Shown: positions 22,497 through 32,496 of the stretch, piece after piece
How positions within the stretch are numbered: the stretch's first letter is position 1
Layout: each line of letters opens with the position of its first letter
Source: Ruminococcus flavefaciens
GTDB taxonomy: Bacteria > Bacillota > Clostridia > Oscillospirales > Ruminococcaceae
NCBI RefSeq assembly: GCF_900116855.1
Contig: NZ_UETD01000012.1
Coordinates: 1 to 41,582, forward strand
DNA length: 41,582 nucleotides
Reading direction: 5' to 3'
Made by a program: the position numbers and the translations under genes
Notes under the pieces: model-generated
The model's input: the letters and a program-made list of their open reading frames with translations, nothing else
Told to the model about the DNA's origin: nothing
Database searches by the model: none

Positions 22497-24224
22497 ATGA
22501 ACAGATGCAAATTTATCGAAAAGTTCAACAAGCTTAGAAAATCTTCGAGTAATTCGATCGATAATATTCAGATCTTTGATGGTTTTAGGAAATATATGCA
22601 CGTTATAAGAGCTACAGAAATGGATTTAAAGAAAATCCTTTCGGCTGTTAATTTGTCTGGCAAGAAGACACTTGTGTTGCTATGTGGAAGTGCAGGCGAT
22701 GGCAAATCTCACTTGTTGTCGTATTTGAAAAATTCAGATACCGATCATTTACTTGATGGCTATAGTGTTTTTAATGACGCTACAGAAAGCAATGCCCCTG
22801 ACAAAACAGCTGTTGAAACACTATGTAAACGTCTTGAGGACTTTAATGATGATAACATTGGCAAGCCCGGCTCAAATGCTATTATAGCAATTAATCTTGG
22901 AGTTTTGAGCAATTTTATTGAATCTGAATGGGCGTTAAATTTTAGCTTCCTTAGGAAATATGTAAAGAGTTCTAACATAATGACATCCGAGGTTACTAAT
23001 ACCACTTATGTTGATAATAGCAATTTCCAACATATAAGTTTTTCTGACTATCATATGTTCTCCATGGATAAAGGTAAAATCACTCCGGATTACATAGAAG
23101 CATTATTTGAAAAAATTGCTTCTAATGATGAAAAGAATGAATTTTATGCTGCCTATACCGATGATTGCAGTGTCTGCCCTTTAGGCTCACAATGTCCGAT
23201 TCGCATGAATTACAAATTTCTGACAGATGCCAAAGTGCGCCATTATATAGCCCTCATGCTAGTTAAAGTAATTCTTAAAGATAAAGAAATACTTACTACC
23301 AGAGAACTTTTAAATTATATATACGACATAGTTGTTGCACCTGGTTTTGATTATGCGAAATTCTATAAATCATCGGCAACTCCTTCTCTATTCTTAAAAG
23401 AGTTTCTGAATTGTATCATGCCTTCACTGTTATTTGATAACGTTGACATATCTGCGATTATGAATAAAACACGTAAGTATGATCCTCTTTTAAACAGGAA
23501 TGAGGCAGAGGATGATATTGCCATTGAATACTATGTGTCCGATGATGTTACCAAAACAGTAAAATCGATTGTTGATGAATCAGCATACTCCTCTATACTG
23601 TGTGATCCATCTTATGCTGACATTATCAACGAAGATAAAACTGTTAAGAGCAAGTTGTTCAATGTGCTTATTAGAATAAGAGACTTAATGAATGATAACG
23701 GTTATGAAGAGATGTTCCTGAAATATATTTCAGATCTCTATAACTACAATATTGGAAAAACGCCTAAACTTGCAAGTCTTTATTCTGATATCGAGGATGC
23801 CGTAATGCGTTGGTGTGGTAATGAGGACGACGATAATATATGTATCGATGATAGCCATAAAAACTTTGCTATTTATGAAGATATTAAGTTTGATCCATTT
23901 TTAGACAACATCCCTTCACCATCTTCAAGTGAAAAAATAGAGAAGTTTTTGCCTTATGTCGTTGCTGAGTTTAAAAACGGCAATGATGCACCTATTCATA
24001 TAGACATTGACTATTCACTTTATGAACTAATAGAAAAATTAAAAGCCGGATATGTTCAAACTGCTGAAGATAGAAATAACCACGCTGACTTTATCAGCTT
24101 TATTTCAAAAATACTCAAAACGGGTTCTTCAAATGAATCTATCACTATATTGTCTGAGACAGGACAAAAAGCTAAGCTTGAAAAGACTAAATTCGGTACA
24201 TATAAATTTGAGGTGGTGAAGTAA
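22497..24224 (+). CDS. dptF: DNA phosphorothioation-dependent restriction protein DptF (DndF)
   Basis: A 575-residue P-loop ATPase with Walker A GSAGDGKS at 64-71 and a cysteine cluster DDCSVCPLGSQCP (about 218-230) that may bind metal. The length and motif fit DptF of the DndFGH restriction complex, which attacks DNA lacking phosphorothioate. I chose the ATG at 22497 because AAGGAGAG lies 6 bases upstream; a longer frame from 22395 starts in the promoter region. The stop overlaps the dptG start (TAATG). Confidence 0.93.
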   Translation: MNRCKFIEKFNKLRKSSSNSIDNIQIFDGFRKYMHVIRATEMDLKKILSAVNLSGKKTLVLLCGSAGDGKSHLLSYLKNSDTDHLLDGYSVFNDATESNAPDKTAVETLCKRLEDFNDDNIGKPGSNAIIAINLGVLSNFIESEWALNFSFLRKYVKSSNIMTSEVTNTTYVDNSNFQHISFSDYHMFSMDKGKITPDYIEALFEKIASNDEKNEFYAAYTDDCSVCPLGSQCPIRMNYKFLTDAKVRHYIALMLVKVILKDKEILTTRELLNYIYDIVVAPGFDYAKFYKSSATPSLFLKEFLNCIMPSLLFDNVDISAIMNKTRKYDPLLNRNEAEDDIAIEYYVSDDVTKTVKSIVDESAYSSILCDPSYADIINEDKTVKSKLFNVLIRIRDLMNDNGYEEMFLKYISDLYNYNIGKTPKLASLYSDIEDAVMRWCGNEDDDNICIDDSHKNFAIYEDIKFDPFLDNIPSPSSSEKIEKFLPYVVAEFKNGNDAPIHIDIDYSLYELIEKLKAGYVQTAEDRNNHADFISFISKILKTGSSNESITILSETGQKAKLEKTKFGTYKFEVVK

Positions 24225-25633
24225 TGACTGATTATTCTTTCAATGAAGCGTTATTTAAGAAGAGCTTTAGCGTAAAAGAGGATAAGCCTGATAATACTTA
24301 TCGATTAAACCATACTACAGATAAGTGCTTTAAGCTATTTCCGTATAAAGCTACACCTAAAGCTTCATCACCCATTGTTTATGATATGGGAGATTGCATA
24401 AGTGAGTTTTTCAGAAATGCACTTGAAATAACAACCGAACCAGTAGATTACGATCAGCTTTGTGAGAAGCTAAAAGAAAACATTGATATTGAAGACGATG
24501 ATATCGATATGTTCAATGACATTATCAGCTCATTGTTTTTTAAGAATGGGGATTTCTACGCATACAATATCGGATTATATCCATACCAGACAATAGTTGA
24601 TAATAAGAGTTCCGAAAGAATCGCAGAATTCCTTTATTGCGTGCTTGGTTTGGACAGCACTGATAAGGAGAATATAATATCTGCAGGAGATAAATATTCT
24701 TTCAATGTTTTAGAGAGAATGATAGTAGATTCAATTGATACGCAAAGCAATGAACCTAAATTAAAAACCGAGAAATATTATCAGGTCATCACTAGCATTC
24801 AGAAACAATTCAAAGCTGACTTTGCTTTCATGCTTTCTTCTGGTATGACTTCCGTAGAAGATCTTACAAACCTTTTATCTTTCTACTATTTTTATTATGT
24901 TTCACAAACTTGTCTTACTCTTGATCAATTCGGAAATGGAGAGCGTGAACAAGTTAAGCAGTTGTACTTCGCTCTTGATTGGGAAAAAGTAAGTAAAAAC
25001 AGAAAATGTTGCGAAGAAGGCTGGTCTAAGCTGCAAAACAACATTTCGCAGATGTTTAGTCACGCTATTACACTGGAAATAATCAATCAAAACGATAATA
25101 ACGAGATGCTGGATTATATAGATTTCAAATCCGCAGCTGATACAAGTGACGAAAACGACATTAAAATCTCCGATGAGATTAATAAAGCTGAACGTATATA
25201 TGTATCCTGTATAGGAGATTGTCCTAAAATTAAAGATATCCCTGCTGAAACAGGTGCGAATCGCACAGATGCTGCTATCAGGCATTTGTTTAAGTGTATA
25301 AGCACTCAATTTGCAGAAACTGAAAGAAAACGTGCAAGCCAGTTTTATTCAGAAAAATTCTCTGAATTCTGTAAAGCAAGATTTGTAAAGAACAGAAAAA
25401 AATCAGGTTTAACACTTAACTTAACAGAAAGAGACATTATCTTCCTTACAAAACTTGCAATACAACATGATGAAAAGATACGATTGAACGACTTGTATAA
25501 GGAATATGAAAACAGAGGTATATACTTAGATTCAACATCTAAAGGCCTGCTGCAAGAATTCTTTACAAAGTTGAACCTCATAGACAAGAAAAGCGATAGT
25601 GGAGATGCTCAGTATGTTAAACGAATTTTATGA
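24224..25633 (+). CDS. dptG: DNA phosphorothioation-dependent restriction protein DptG (DndG)
   Basis: A 469-residue protein, largely helical and without catalytic motifs I can name. It begins MTDYSFNEALFKKSFSVKED and carries FKLFPYKATPKASSPIVYDMG, typical of DptG from memory. It lies between DptF and DptH with one-base and about 20-base overlaps, the standard order in this complex, where it is thought to be a structural subunit. The identity rests mainly on context and partial recognition. Confidence 0.9.
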   Translation: MTDYSFNEALFKKSFSVKEDKPDNTYRLNHTTDKCFKLFPYKATPKASSPIVYDMGDCISEFFRNALEITTEPVDYDQLCEKLKENIDIEDDDIDMFNDIISSLFFKNGDFYAYNIGLYPYQTIVDNKSSERIAEFLYCVLGLDSTDKENIISAGDKYSFNVLERMIVDSIDTQSNEPKLKTEKYYQVITSIQKQFKADFAFMLSSGMTSVEDLTNLLSFYYFYYVSQTCLTLDQFGNGEREQVKQLYFALDWEKVSKNRKCCEEGWSKLQNNISQMFSHAITLEIINQNDNNEMLDYIDFKSAADTSDENDIKISDEINKAERIYVSCIGDCPKIKDIPAETGANRTDAAIRHLFKCISTQFAETERKRASQFYSEKFSEFCKARFVKNRKKSGLTLNLTERDIIFLTKLAIQHDEKIRLNDLYKEYENRGIYLDSTSKGLLQEFFTKLNLIDKKSDSGDAQYVKRIL

Positions 25634-28600
25634 TTTCATAGCAAAGAAAATCGATACATATTTTCAGACCACCTATGCCGAGGGGAAATTGCTTACAGGC
25701 GAGACATTTTGCTTAAAGCTTGACACAGATGAAATGGTTAGTGAAGTATCTGATGCTTTACATAACATAGCTGAGGCTAAAGGTATATGTGGAGAATTTA
25801 AGCTGTCATGCGAAAGTGGAGAAACTTATAGTACTTACACATTAAACTTAGGTGGCACAGAGGTCATCATCGCACCGCAGATCAATGGCATGACAAGCGA
25901 TTTTCTGTGTGCGACTTTAAGAAACGAAGCAAATAGCGCTCAGATGCCTATTCTTATGATATCCGCCAATCCTATAGATAGTGCTATAAGCGGTTCTAAA
26001 AATATGGCCGCAAACGGTATGCCTTTTTATGGCGAAGAATTGATGAAAGAAATTCGTGAAATGGTTAGCGATAGTACTCAATTAACAACCGTTGAAAAGC
26101 AAATATTAGAATTTGAGCTCAAAAGAAGAGACACTGATGTTTTTAGTGATAAGGCTTCATTATACGAATACAGCGACCTCCTTGCAATTATGTCTTCCGG
26201 TAGAATACAAAGAGAAAGCTTTAATGGTTTCAGGTTATTCTATATAGATGGTAAAAAGGAATACATCAATGAAGGTTCTGCTGCTGTTGATAAAGAAATA
26301 AAAGAAAACCACAAGCTGTTTGATAAGATCGATGTTTGGTTCAGATTTGGTAATGCGTCTTCTGAATTAACTAAGTTATTTGATGACGCCTTTGCGTCTA
26401 AATTAGAAGCTGAACAGAGACAGGATCCTGAAAACTGGAGCAACAAATTTTCATATTCAGAGATATCTTCACAAATACAAAAACATCAGGCTAAAATTGA
26501 CAATCCTCTTAAAATAGAAGCAGAAGATATTTCTGTTTATGGCTCGCTTCCAATTGATTCTCTTGCTTATGGTACTGAGTGGTTATTACGCAACGAAGGC
26601 TCTCAAACAGGAAAAAAGAGACAAAAGAACATTATCATTTTCAATAAAAACAAACTCAATGAACTTCACATAAGGTTTAATTGTAATGCCCGTGTTTTAC
26701 AAAATGATGTTCAACATGATAACCTTCACTATGAAAAAGAGGGCAAGGATTTCATTTTTACGATTCCTGCCGCTGGAATTTGTTTTCATAAAATTGAATT
26801 ACATGATTCTGCTAATGATATAAGATACGTTTTCAAGATGTGTATGATAGATCTTGCATCAGATTATATGCTATCTGTGATTAAGCATTGCTACACTGTT
26901 GATTATAAGAAGAAAAAAGATCTCCGAATTCGTCTTGCAGGTATTGGCAATGATTTGATATTCAATGAAAATGCAAGCACAGTTAAGGCAGAAAAACTTG
27001 ATGATAGCAACTCATACTACTGTGCGTTTGATCAACGTCTGCATCTTTATGCTACCGAGGAAGAATTATCAAATTATTCTTCAGGACTTCATATAGATAT
27101 AGACTTTGCTGGTGTAACTGTACCTTTCCTTATGGTTCCTGATGAAGCAAAGAGCAAGGAAATCACAGGAAAAGGTGTTTTGAAAGAAAAATATACCATA
27201 AAGCAGAGTCTGGAGTTTAAATCAGATAGAATTTACTCTGATACTCAGGAATATTTTGCGAAAAAGGAATTATTAAGAGAGCTTCATGCAGAAGAAAAGA
27301 TAATCAACAATTGTATTTTAGTTGGTAAATGTAAAAAAGATTATCTCACAGAGCAAATAACAATCACCTCGGATGAATTAAAGCAAAATGATCTGTTAAA
27401 ACAATCCTACTTAGACTTAGTAGAGAAAATGAAATCGTTACGAACGCTCCCAACCTTAGCTTACTACAAAAATGAACTTAAAGAAGCGGCACAAAAATAT
27501 GTTGATTCATTTATGGATCTCTACGTAGATTTATCTGAAGGCTCTACACTAAACGAAGAACAAGAAAATGCTTTGTCTATTGGTACGATAGCTGTTGGAA
27601 ATAATGACGAGATTATACTTACACCTCTCCACCCTATCAATGTAGCTTATCAGCTTGCTTTGTGTTCAGAAAAAGGAATTGAAGACGCAACTGACGTGAT
27701 AATTGAACGTTTAAACTCATTAAATTTACTTCCGTACATCAAAAAGAAAAAAGCTATATTTAAAGTATCTGATCAACAGAATTCTCTGGAGTGGAAATAC
27801 TATGCTTCTGTGGGAAATAAGAAGTATCGTGGTAACTGGCGCTTTGTTCCGAGGCTGATTGAAGAAAAAGTTACCGAGTTTATATCTCATTTCAGATATA
27901 TCTTTAATGATATCAACAACAGAACAATAAAAATCAATCTTATCAATATGGGCGATTGCAGTGAGGTCTTTATTGGTATAGCACAGTATTTCATTCATGC
28001 TATCAATCGTAATCCTAATGTCGAAGAACTCACTAGATTTGAATTGCACATTTATTCAGATAACCGCTTAGACAATGCGTTTTCAAATATAAGAGAATAC
28101 AATACACTCAAGCAGTATCTGTCAAACTATAAGCTTGAGATCGCATCCGGAGTATCTATGAACACTCTGGAGGGCATTTTCTCAAAGAATGTTGAATGTT
28201 ATTTCCATCTTGATAAGGGAAAAGCCTATAACTATGCACACATATCATTTTATGAGATGGAATCTGAAATCACCTCAGAGCAGGCGTTCATGTCCGATAT
28301 CGAAACAGGTATTTCATTGAACGGTATACTGTCCGGAATTCCTTCAAGTAAATACTCAAATAAGTACAGAACAGGATATGGCTCAAAATACGCTCCTAAC
28401 GATGTGCTTATCAAACTTTCCAATCTGTACAATTCACTTATTCAGGTAGAAACTACGGGCAATCCATATTACAAGGGGCTTAGTATCTCTACTCAGATCG
28501 ATGAAAAAGCTGAAAATAAAATGGACGAGATCTATTCTGCATCAAATTGGGTAGTCTTTGTTGAGCCCAAAGTTGATCTTGATTTCTTCTGTGAAAAAGA

Positions 28601-30923
28601 AGCTAACAGCGACCTGCTTATCATTCACTACAGTGACCAGTATACTACCAGCAGTGGATACGATGCCATTACTGTAACACGTAAATCGAAGCAGTATGAA
28701 GCTGTTATACACGATTATTTAAAAAGCCGTGGCGTAGATACATCATCTGAGGATATTCACAAGATCATCAACCTTTTTAATGCAGTAAACGGAGATTGGC
28801 TTTTAAGGTTGGTTTCATCAAAGAAAGCAACTAAAGACAGCACATTTAGCCGAGAAAAGATAAGTATTGTGGCAGCTATCAAATTATTGTTAGCTATACT
28901 GCGTCACAAGGATATGATCTGGATCCCAATTTCGCTTGAAGAGATGCTGAGAGTTTCCAGAGGTGCAGGTTTATCTCAGGATGAATCAATTCTTTCTGCT
29001 AAAAATCTCGGCTTTGAAAAAGGACCGACCAGCGATGATATATTGTTTGTCGGTGTGGATAAGTCTGGTCAGAAGCCCAAAATTTATCTTTATCCAACAG
29101 AGGTCAAAACAGGAATCAATCCTAATGATGTAATCAATAAGGCATTTAAGCAGGCTTCGGCAACGGCAAAAGGTCTGCAGAACGCCTTTGGTGAAGGCGA
29201 TATTGAAAAAATCGTTCCAAAGGTCAATCGTAATTTCTTGATGCAACTTATAATAACAAGCTGCAAAAAGATGAAAGCATATCATGTTGATGATTCACAG
29301 AATTGGGACATTGTGCTTGATACATTCAGAGAAGCTCTTCTGAATGAAAACTACGAACTCTCATGCAACATTCGTGAGATCTTAGGTAACGGTGCTGTAC
29401 TTTCATTCAGGACAAGCGTATTAGGTCGAAAGACTTCATTTATGAATGATTATATAAACTTCATAGAGGTTCCAGAAACTGACGAATATGGTCTCATTCT
29501 AAAATCTGTAGCCGAAATCGCACAGGAAATACGTTCAGAAAAAGACAGTGAGCTACTGACAATTGATGATGTTTCTCTTGAAAATCTTAACGGAGATACA
29601 TCTAAACTTGTTGCGTCTGATTTATCGGATGAGGGCGCAGAAGAACTGCCCGATAAGGACAATGAACTTAATGAGCCAACTGAAACAATCATAAATAACG
29701 AAGATCAAGACGGCAATGACGATGAACCTGAGCATATTACTCTTGTAACAACCGAACCTGGTATGAAAATTCTGTTTGGTACCAACGAGCAAAATGGTGA
29801 AGAAGTTATATGGAAGCCAAACGATACGACTCAGTTGTTCCACACGAATACTGGCATTATAGGAACTATGGGAACGGGTAAAACTCAGTTTACTAAATCC
29901 CTGATAACACAACTCTATCAAAATCAAGCTGATAATGTTGACTCTAGAGAACTTGGAATCCTTATCTTTGATTATAAGGGAGATTATAACGAGAGCAAAG
30001 CTGACTTTGTTGATGCAACAAGGGCTAAAATATACAAACCTTATCATCTGCCATTCAACCCATTTGCACTTACAAAATCGACAGTATTTAAACCATTGTT
30101 ACCCACACATACAGCTAATGCCTTTAAAGACACACTATCTAAAGTATACAACCTCGGTCCCAAGCAGCAGGCAACGCTGCTTCAATGCATAATGGATACG
30201 TACTCAGCAGCTGGGATTAGTCCGGGCAATCCCTCAACATGGGATAATGAAGCTCCAACGTTTTATCAAGTATACCAAAGATACATAAGTGACGATGATA
30301 TCAAAAAAGGAGATTCATTATCTGCTGCCTTAGACAAACTGAGTATGTTTGAAATATTTGAAGCTAAACCAAGCGAAACAAAGTCTTTATTTGAACTTTT
30401 GCAAGGCGTTGTTGTAATTGATATGTCTGGTTATGATCCCGACATTCAAAGCTTAATTGTTGCTATAACACTTGACTTGTTCTACTCTCAGATGCAGGCT
30501 GCCGGCTCCAGCAAAATGGATGGACAATACAGGCAGCTTACGAAAATGATCCTTGTAGATGAAGCCGATAACTTCATGAGTGAGGGATTCCCTTCACTTA
30601 AGAAAATCCTCAAAGAAGGACGTGAATTTGGTGTCGGCACCATTCTGTCTACGCAGTTCTTGAAGCACTTTGGAAGCGGAGATGATGATTACTCCAAATA
30701 TATCCTTACATGGATCGTACATAATGTCTCTGATCTTAAAAACAGTGATGTTGACTTTGTATTCCATACTGAACCGAAGAGCAGCGAAAGCAATATGCTC
30801 TTTAACCGTATCAAGGGATTAGAGAAGCATCATAGCTTAGTTGCAATTGGTACAGGAACTCCGATATATCTGCATGATAAAGCCTTCTGGCAACTATATA
30901 GTGAACTCAAAGACAAATCGTAA
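25614..30923 (+). CDS. dptH: DNA phosphorothioation-dependent restriction protein DptH (DndH)
   Basis: A 1769-residue protein, the size expected for DptH. The C-terminal HerA/FtsK-like motor has Walker A GTMGTGKT (1417-1424), VVVIDMSGYD, and Walker B MILVDEAD (1645-1652) followed by GREFGVGTILSTQ. An acidic linker (about 1320-1380) separates it from a long N-terminal region of unknown fold. Around 1160-1180, KIYLYPTEVKTGINP resembles a nuclease-type E-x-K strand. It is the translocase/nuclease core of the Dnd restriction complex. The start at 25614 (after GGAG) overlaps dptG; GTG 25599 and ATG 25605 are alternatives. Confidence 0.94.
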   Translation: MLNEFYDFIAKKIDTYFQTTYAEGKLLTGETFCLKLDTDEMVSEVSDALHNIAEAKGICGEFKLSCESGETYSTYTLNLGGTEVIIAPQINGMTSDFLCATLRNEANSAQMPILMISANPIDSAISGSKNMAANGMPFYGEELMKEIREMVSDSTQLTTVEKQILEFELKRRDTDVFSDKASLYEYSDLLAIMSSGRIQRESFNGFRLFYIDGKKEYINEGSAAVDKEIKENHKLFDKIDVWFRFGNASSELTKLFDDAFASKLEAEQRQDPENWSNKFSYSEISSQIQKHQAKIDNPLKIEAEDISVYGSLPIDSLAYGTEWLLRNEGSQTGKKRQKNIIIFNKNKLNELHIRFNCNARVLQNDVQHDNLHYEKEGKDFIFTIPAAGICFHKIELHDSANDIRYVFKMCMIDLASDYMLSVIKHCYTVDYKKKKDLRIRLAGIGNDLIFNENASTVKAEKLDDSNSYYCAFDQRLHLYATEEELSNYSSGLHIDIDFAGVTVPFLMVPDEAKSKEITGKGVLKEKYTIKQSLEFKSDRIYSDTQEYFAKKELLRELHAEEKIINNCILVGKCKKDYLTEQITITSDELKQNDLLKQSYLDLVEKMKSLRTLPTLAYYKNELKEAAQKYVDSFMDLYVDLSEGSTLNEEQENALSIGTIAVGNNDEIILTPLHPINVAYQLALCSEKGIEDATDVIIERLNSLNLLPYIKKKKAIFKVSDQQNSLEWKYYASVGNKKYRGNWRFVPRLIEEKVTEFISHFRYIFNDINNRTIKINLINMGDCSEVFIGIAQYFIHAINRNPNVEELTRFELHIYSDNRLDNAFSNIREYNTLKQYLSNYKLEIASGVSMNTLEGIFSKNVECYFHLDKGKAYNYAHISFYEMESEITSEQAFMSDIETGISLNGILSGIPSSKYSNKYRTGYGSKYAPNDVLIKLSNLYNSLIQVETTGNPYYKGLSISTQIDEKAENKMDEIYSASNWVVFVEPKVDLDFFCEKEANSDLLIIHYSDQYTTSSGYDAITVTRKSKQYEAVIHDYLKSRGVDTSSEDIHKIINLFNAVNGDWLLRLVSSKKATKDSTFSREKISIVAAIKLLLAILRHKDMIWIPISLEEMLRVSRGAGLSQDESILSAKNLGFEKGPTSDDILFVGVDKSGQKPKIYLYPTEVKTGINPNDVINKAFKQASATAKGLQNAFGEGDIEKIVPKVNRNFLMQLIITSCKKMKAYHVDDSQNWDIVLDTFREALLNENYELSCNIREILGNGAVLSFRTSVLGRKTSFMNDYINFIEVPETDEYGLILKSVAEIAQEIRSEKDSELLTIDDVSLENLNGDTSKLVASDLSDEGAEELPDKDNELNEPTETIINNEDQDGNDDEPEHITLVTTEPGMKILFGTNEQNGEEVIWKPNDTTQLFHTNTGIIGTMGTGKTQFTKSLITQLYQNQADNVDSRELGILIFDYKGDYNESKADFVDATRAKIYKPYHLPFNPFALTKSTVFKPLLPTHTANAFKDTLSKVYNLGPKQQATLLQCIMDTYSAAGISPGNPSTWDNEAPTFYQVYQRYISDDDIKKGDSLSAALDKLSMFEIFEAKPSETKSLFELLQGVVVIDMSGYDPDIQSLIVAITLDLFYSQMQAAGSSKMDGQYRQLTKMILVDEADNFMSEGFPSLKKILKEGREFGVGTILSTQFLKHFGSGDDDYSKYILTWIVHNVSDLKNSDVDFVFHTEPKSSESNMLFNRIKGLEKHHSLVAIGTGTPIYLHDKAFWQLYSELKDKS

Positions 30924-30980
30924 CAGAAAAGTCAATTGTTCTATTATAGTTCAAATTAACAGTACAGGTGGTATAATGAA

Positions 30981-31316
30981 ATGATAAAAGTTGAATGGTC
31001 GATTGAAGAAATGGTCGCAATTGTAGCCATTTATTTCAAAAGCAAACTATCAGACAGTTATGAACTTAAAGAAGAGTTGCTTGATCTTTCCAAGAGGTTA
31101 AATAAGCGTGCCGATATCCTTGGTATAGAACACGACGAAAAATACCGTAACTATAACGGAATGAAGAAGATGTTTGAAAACATTCGCTATATTGACTCAA
31201 ATGGCGAAAAAGGATTATCAGGTGCAAGTTTACTAATGAAAGAAGTAGTTGGCTTATATCATAGTAACAACTATGTTTTTGAGCAGATAGCCAAGGACTT
31301 CAATGAAAAATATTAA
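30981..31316 (+). CDS. Small protein resembling the N-terminal module of HNH/ScoMcrA-type proteins
   Basis: A 111-residue protein: VEWSIEEMVAIVAIYFKSK, ELKEELLDLSKRLNKRADILGI, YRNYNGMKKMFENIRYID, GLSGASLLMKEVVGLYH. The order W-(s/t)-xEEl..al.lYf, LS..L, N..G...k..N....D, GLS..s.l resembles the helical N-terminal module found in type IV-like HNH restriction proteins (from memory), but no HNH domain follows. It sits 57 bases after dptH and upstream of the dndB promoter, so it is likely co-transcribed with dptFGH. The start has AGGTGG. Function unknown; it may add DNA-recognition or control. Confidence 0.65.
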   Translation: MIKVEWSIEEMVAIVAIYFKSKLSDSYELKEELLDLSKRLNKRADILGIEHDEKYRNYNGMKKMFENIRYIDSNGEKGLSGASLLMKEVVGLYHSNNYVFEQIAKDFNEKY

Positions 31317-31335
31317 ATATATCCCAAGACTATTA

Positions 31336-31364
31336 TTGACATTTTTCTCGCAGTATGATATACT
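31336..31364 (+). promoter_or_regulatory. Promoter of the dndBCDEA operon
   Basis: TTGACA (31336-31341), 17-base spacer, TATACT (31359-31364) with TGA before it (extended -10), 45 bases before dndB. The -10 lies inside the palindrome at 31352-31391. Confidence 0.88.
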
Positions 31365-31391
31365 TAAGTATATACTTAAGTATATCATACT
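31352..31391. promoter_or_regulatory. Perfect 40-bp palindrome over the dndB promoter
   Basis: All 40 bases are self-complementary. The centre is a direct repeat of TATACTTAAGTA (31359-31370, 31371-31382), each holding a CTTAAG dyad; the outer arms are AGTATGA / TCATACT. It covers the -10 and the transcription start. A run of seven Ts follows, so as RNA it could also act as an intrinsic terminator for the upstream operon. An operator for a dimeric or tetrameric regulator is the simplest reading; DndB is known as a repressor in other Dnd systems, but the site differs from the motif I recall there. Confidence 0.85.
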
Positions 31392-31408
31392 TTTTTTGAG
31401 GTGTCAAG

Positions 31409-32482
31409 ATGAATTTTGCATATCGTTTCCCGGCTGTGCGAGGAATACAGTCCCATAGAGAATATTATATATCTATGGTCCCCATGAAATTGCTGGTTAA
31501 GTTATTCCCAGAAGAGGAAGAATCGCTTCTTCCCGAGTACAGGGCACAGCGAAAAATCAATGAGTCGAGAATCCCAGAAATACGAGATTATATTGTAAAC
31601 AATCGTGATTCCTATGTTTTTTCAGCACTTTCAGCGTCAATAGACGGAGAGTTTGAATTTAAGTCTTCTGATATTAATAATGATGTTGGAATACTTGAAG
31701 TCAACATGGAGGCCACGTTCCTGATAAATGACGGTCAGCACAGAAAAGCTGCCATACAAGAAGCTATAAAAGAAGATCCTTCAATAGGAGATGAAACGAT
31801 ATCTATTGTATTCTTCAAAGATGAGGGATTGTTGAAAAGCCAGCAGATGTTCACCGATCTGAACAAGCACGCTGTTAAAACCTCTAATTCTCTTTCAACA
31901 TTATACGATTCAAGAGATACTATTGCTGTAGCTACTAAAAAGGTAATAGAAAGTGTTCCATTCTTAAAGAAATACACTGACAAGGAGAAAGACAATCTTG
32001 GCAAAAACTCTTTGAATCTATTTACACTTACGTGCATTTATAAAGCTAACACTAAGATCCTGCATAATGATTGTAGTGATGAAGATACACAATTCCTTAT
32101 ATCGTTCTGGAATGGTGTCGCTGATAATATTCCTGAATGGACAGAGCTTCAAAAGAAGCAGCTTACAAAAAAGGATCTCAGAGAACACTATATCACTACA
32201 CTGGCGATAACAATGTATGCCTTTGGAAGACTTGGCAGATATTTCTATGATAATCGTTCTGTTGAAATGAACGATTATCTCTGCAAGCTTCAAGACATCG
32301 ACTGGCTTCGCTCTAATCAAGAAAACTGGCTTGGCAGAGCTATAAAAAGCGATGGTAGGATCAACAATAATGAAGAGGCTGCCATCCTCACTTGTGCAAA
32401 AATCAAACAGCTGATAGGAATTCCATTGTCTAAAGAAGAGAAGACAAAGGAACAACAGCTAACAGAAATGAATCATAAATAA
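31409..32482 (+). CDS. dndB: DNA sulfur modification protein DndB
   Basis: A 357-residue DGQHR-domain protein: the signature LINDGQHRKAAIQEA lies at residues 108-122. It continues with VFFKDEGLLKSQQMFTDLNKHAVKTSNSL, typical of the family. In other bacteria DndB is not required for sulfur incorporation but limits modification frequency and represses the dnd genes. It is first in the modification operon. The ATG at 31409 has GAGGTG upstream. Confidence 0.95.
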   Translation: MNFAYRFPAVRGIQSHREYYISMVPMKLLVKLFPEEEESLLPEYRAQRKINESRIPEIRDYIVNNRDSYVFSALSASIDGEFEFKSSDINNDVGILEVNMEATFLINDGQHRKAAIQEAIKEDPSIGDETISIVFFKDEGLLKSQQMFTDLNKHAVKTSNSLSTLYDSRDTIAVATKKVIESVPFLKKYTDKEKDNLGKNSLNLFTLTCIYKANTKILHNDCSDEDTQFLISFWNGVADNIPEWTELQKKQLTKKDLREHYITTLAITMYAFGRLGRYFYDNRSVEMNDYLCKLQDIDWLRSNQENWLGRAIKSDGRINNNEEAAILTCAKIKQLIGIPLSKEEKTKEQQLTEMNHK

Positions 32483-32496
32483 TAGGAGCATAGATC

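Noticed and set aside
30971..30982. TATAAT just before the 111-residue ORF as a promoter
   Set aside because: It is only a few bases before the start codon, leaving no leader, and overlaps the ribosome-binding-site spacing; chance match.
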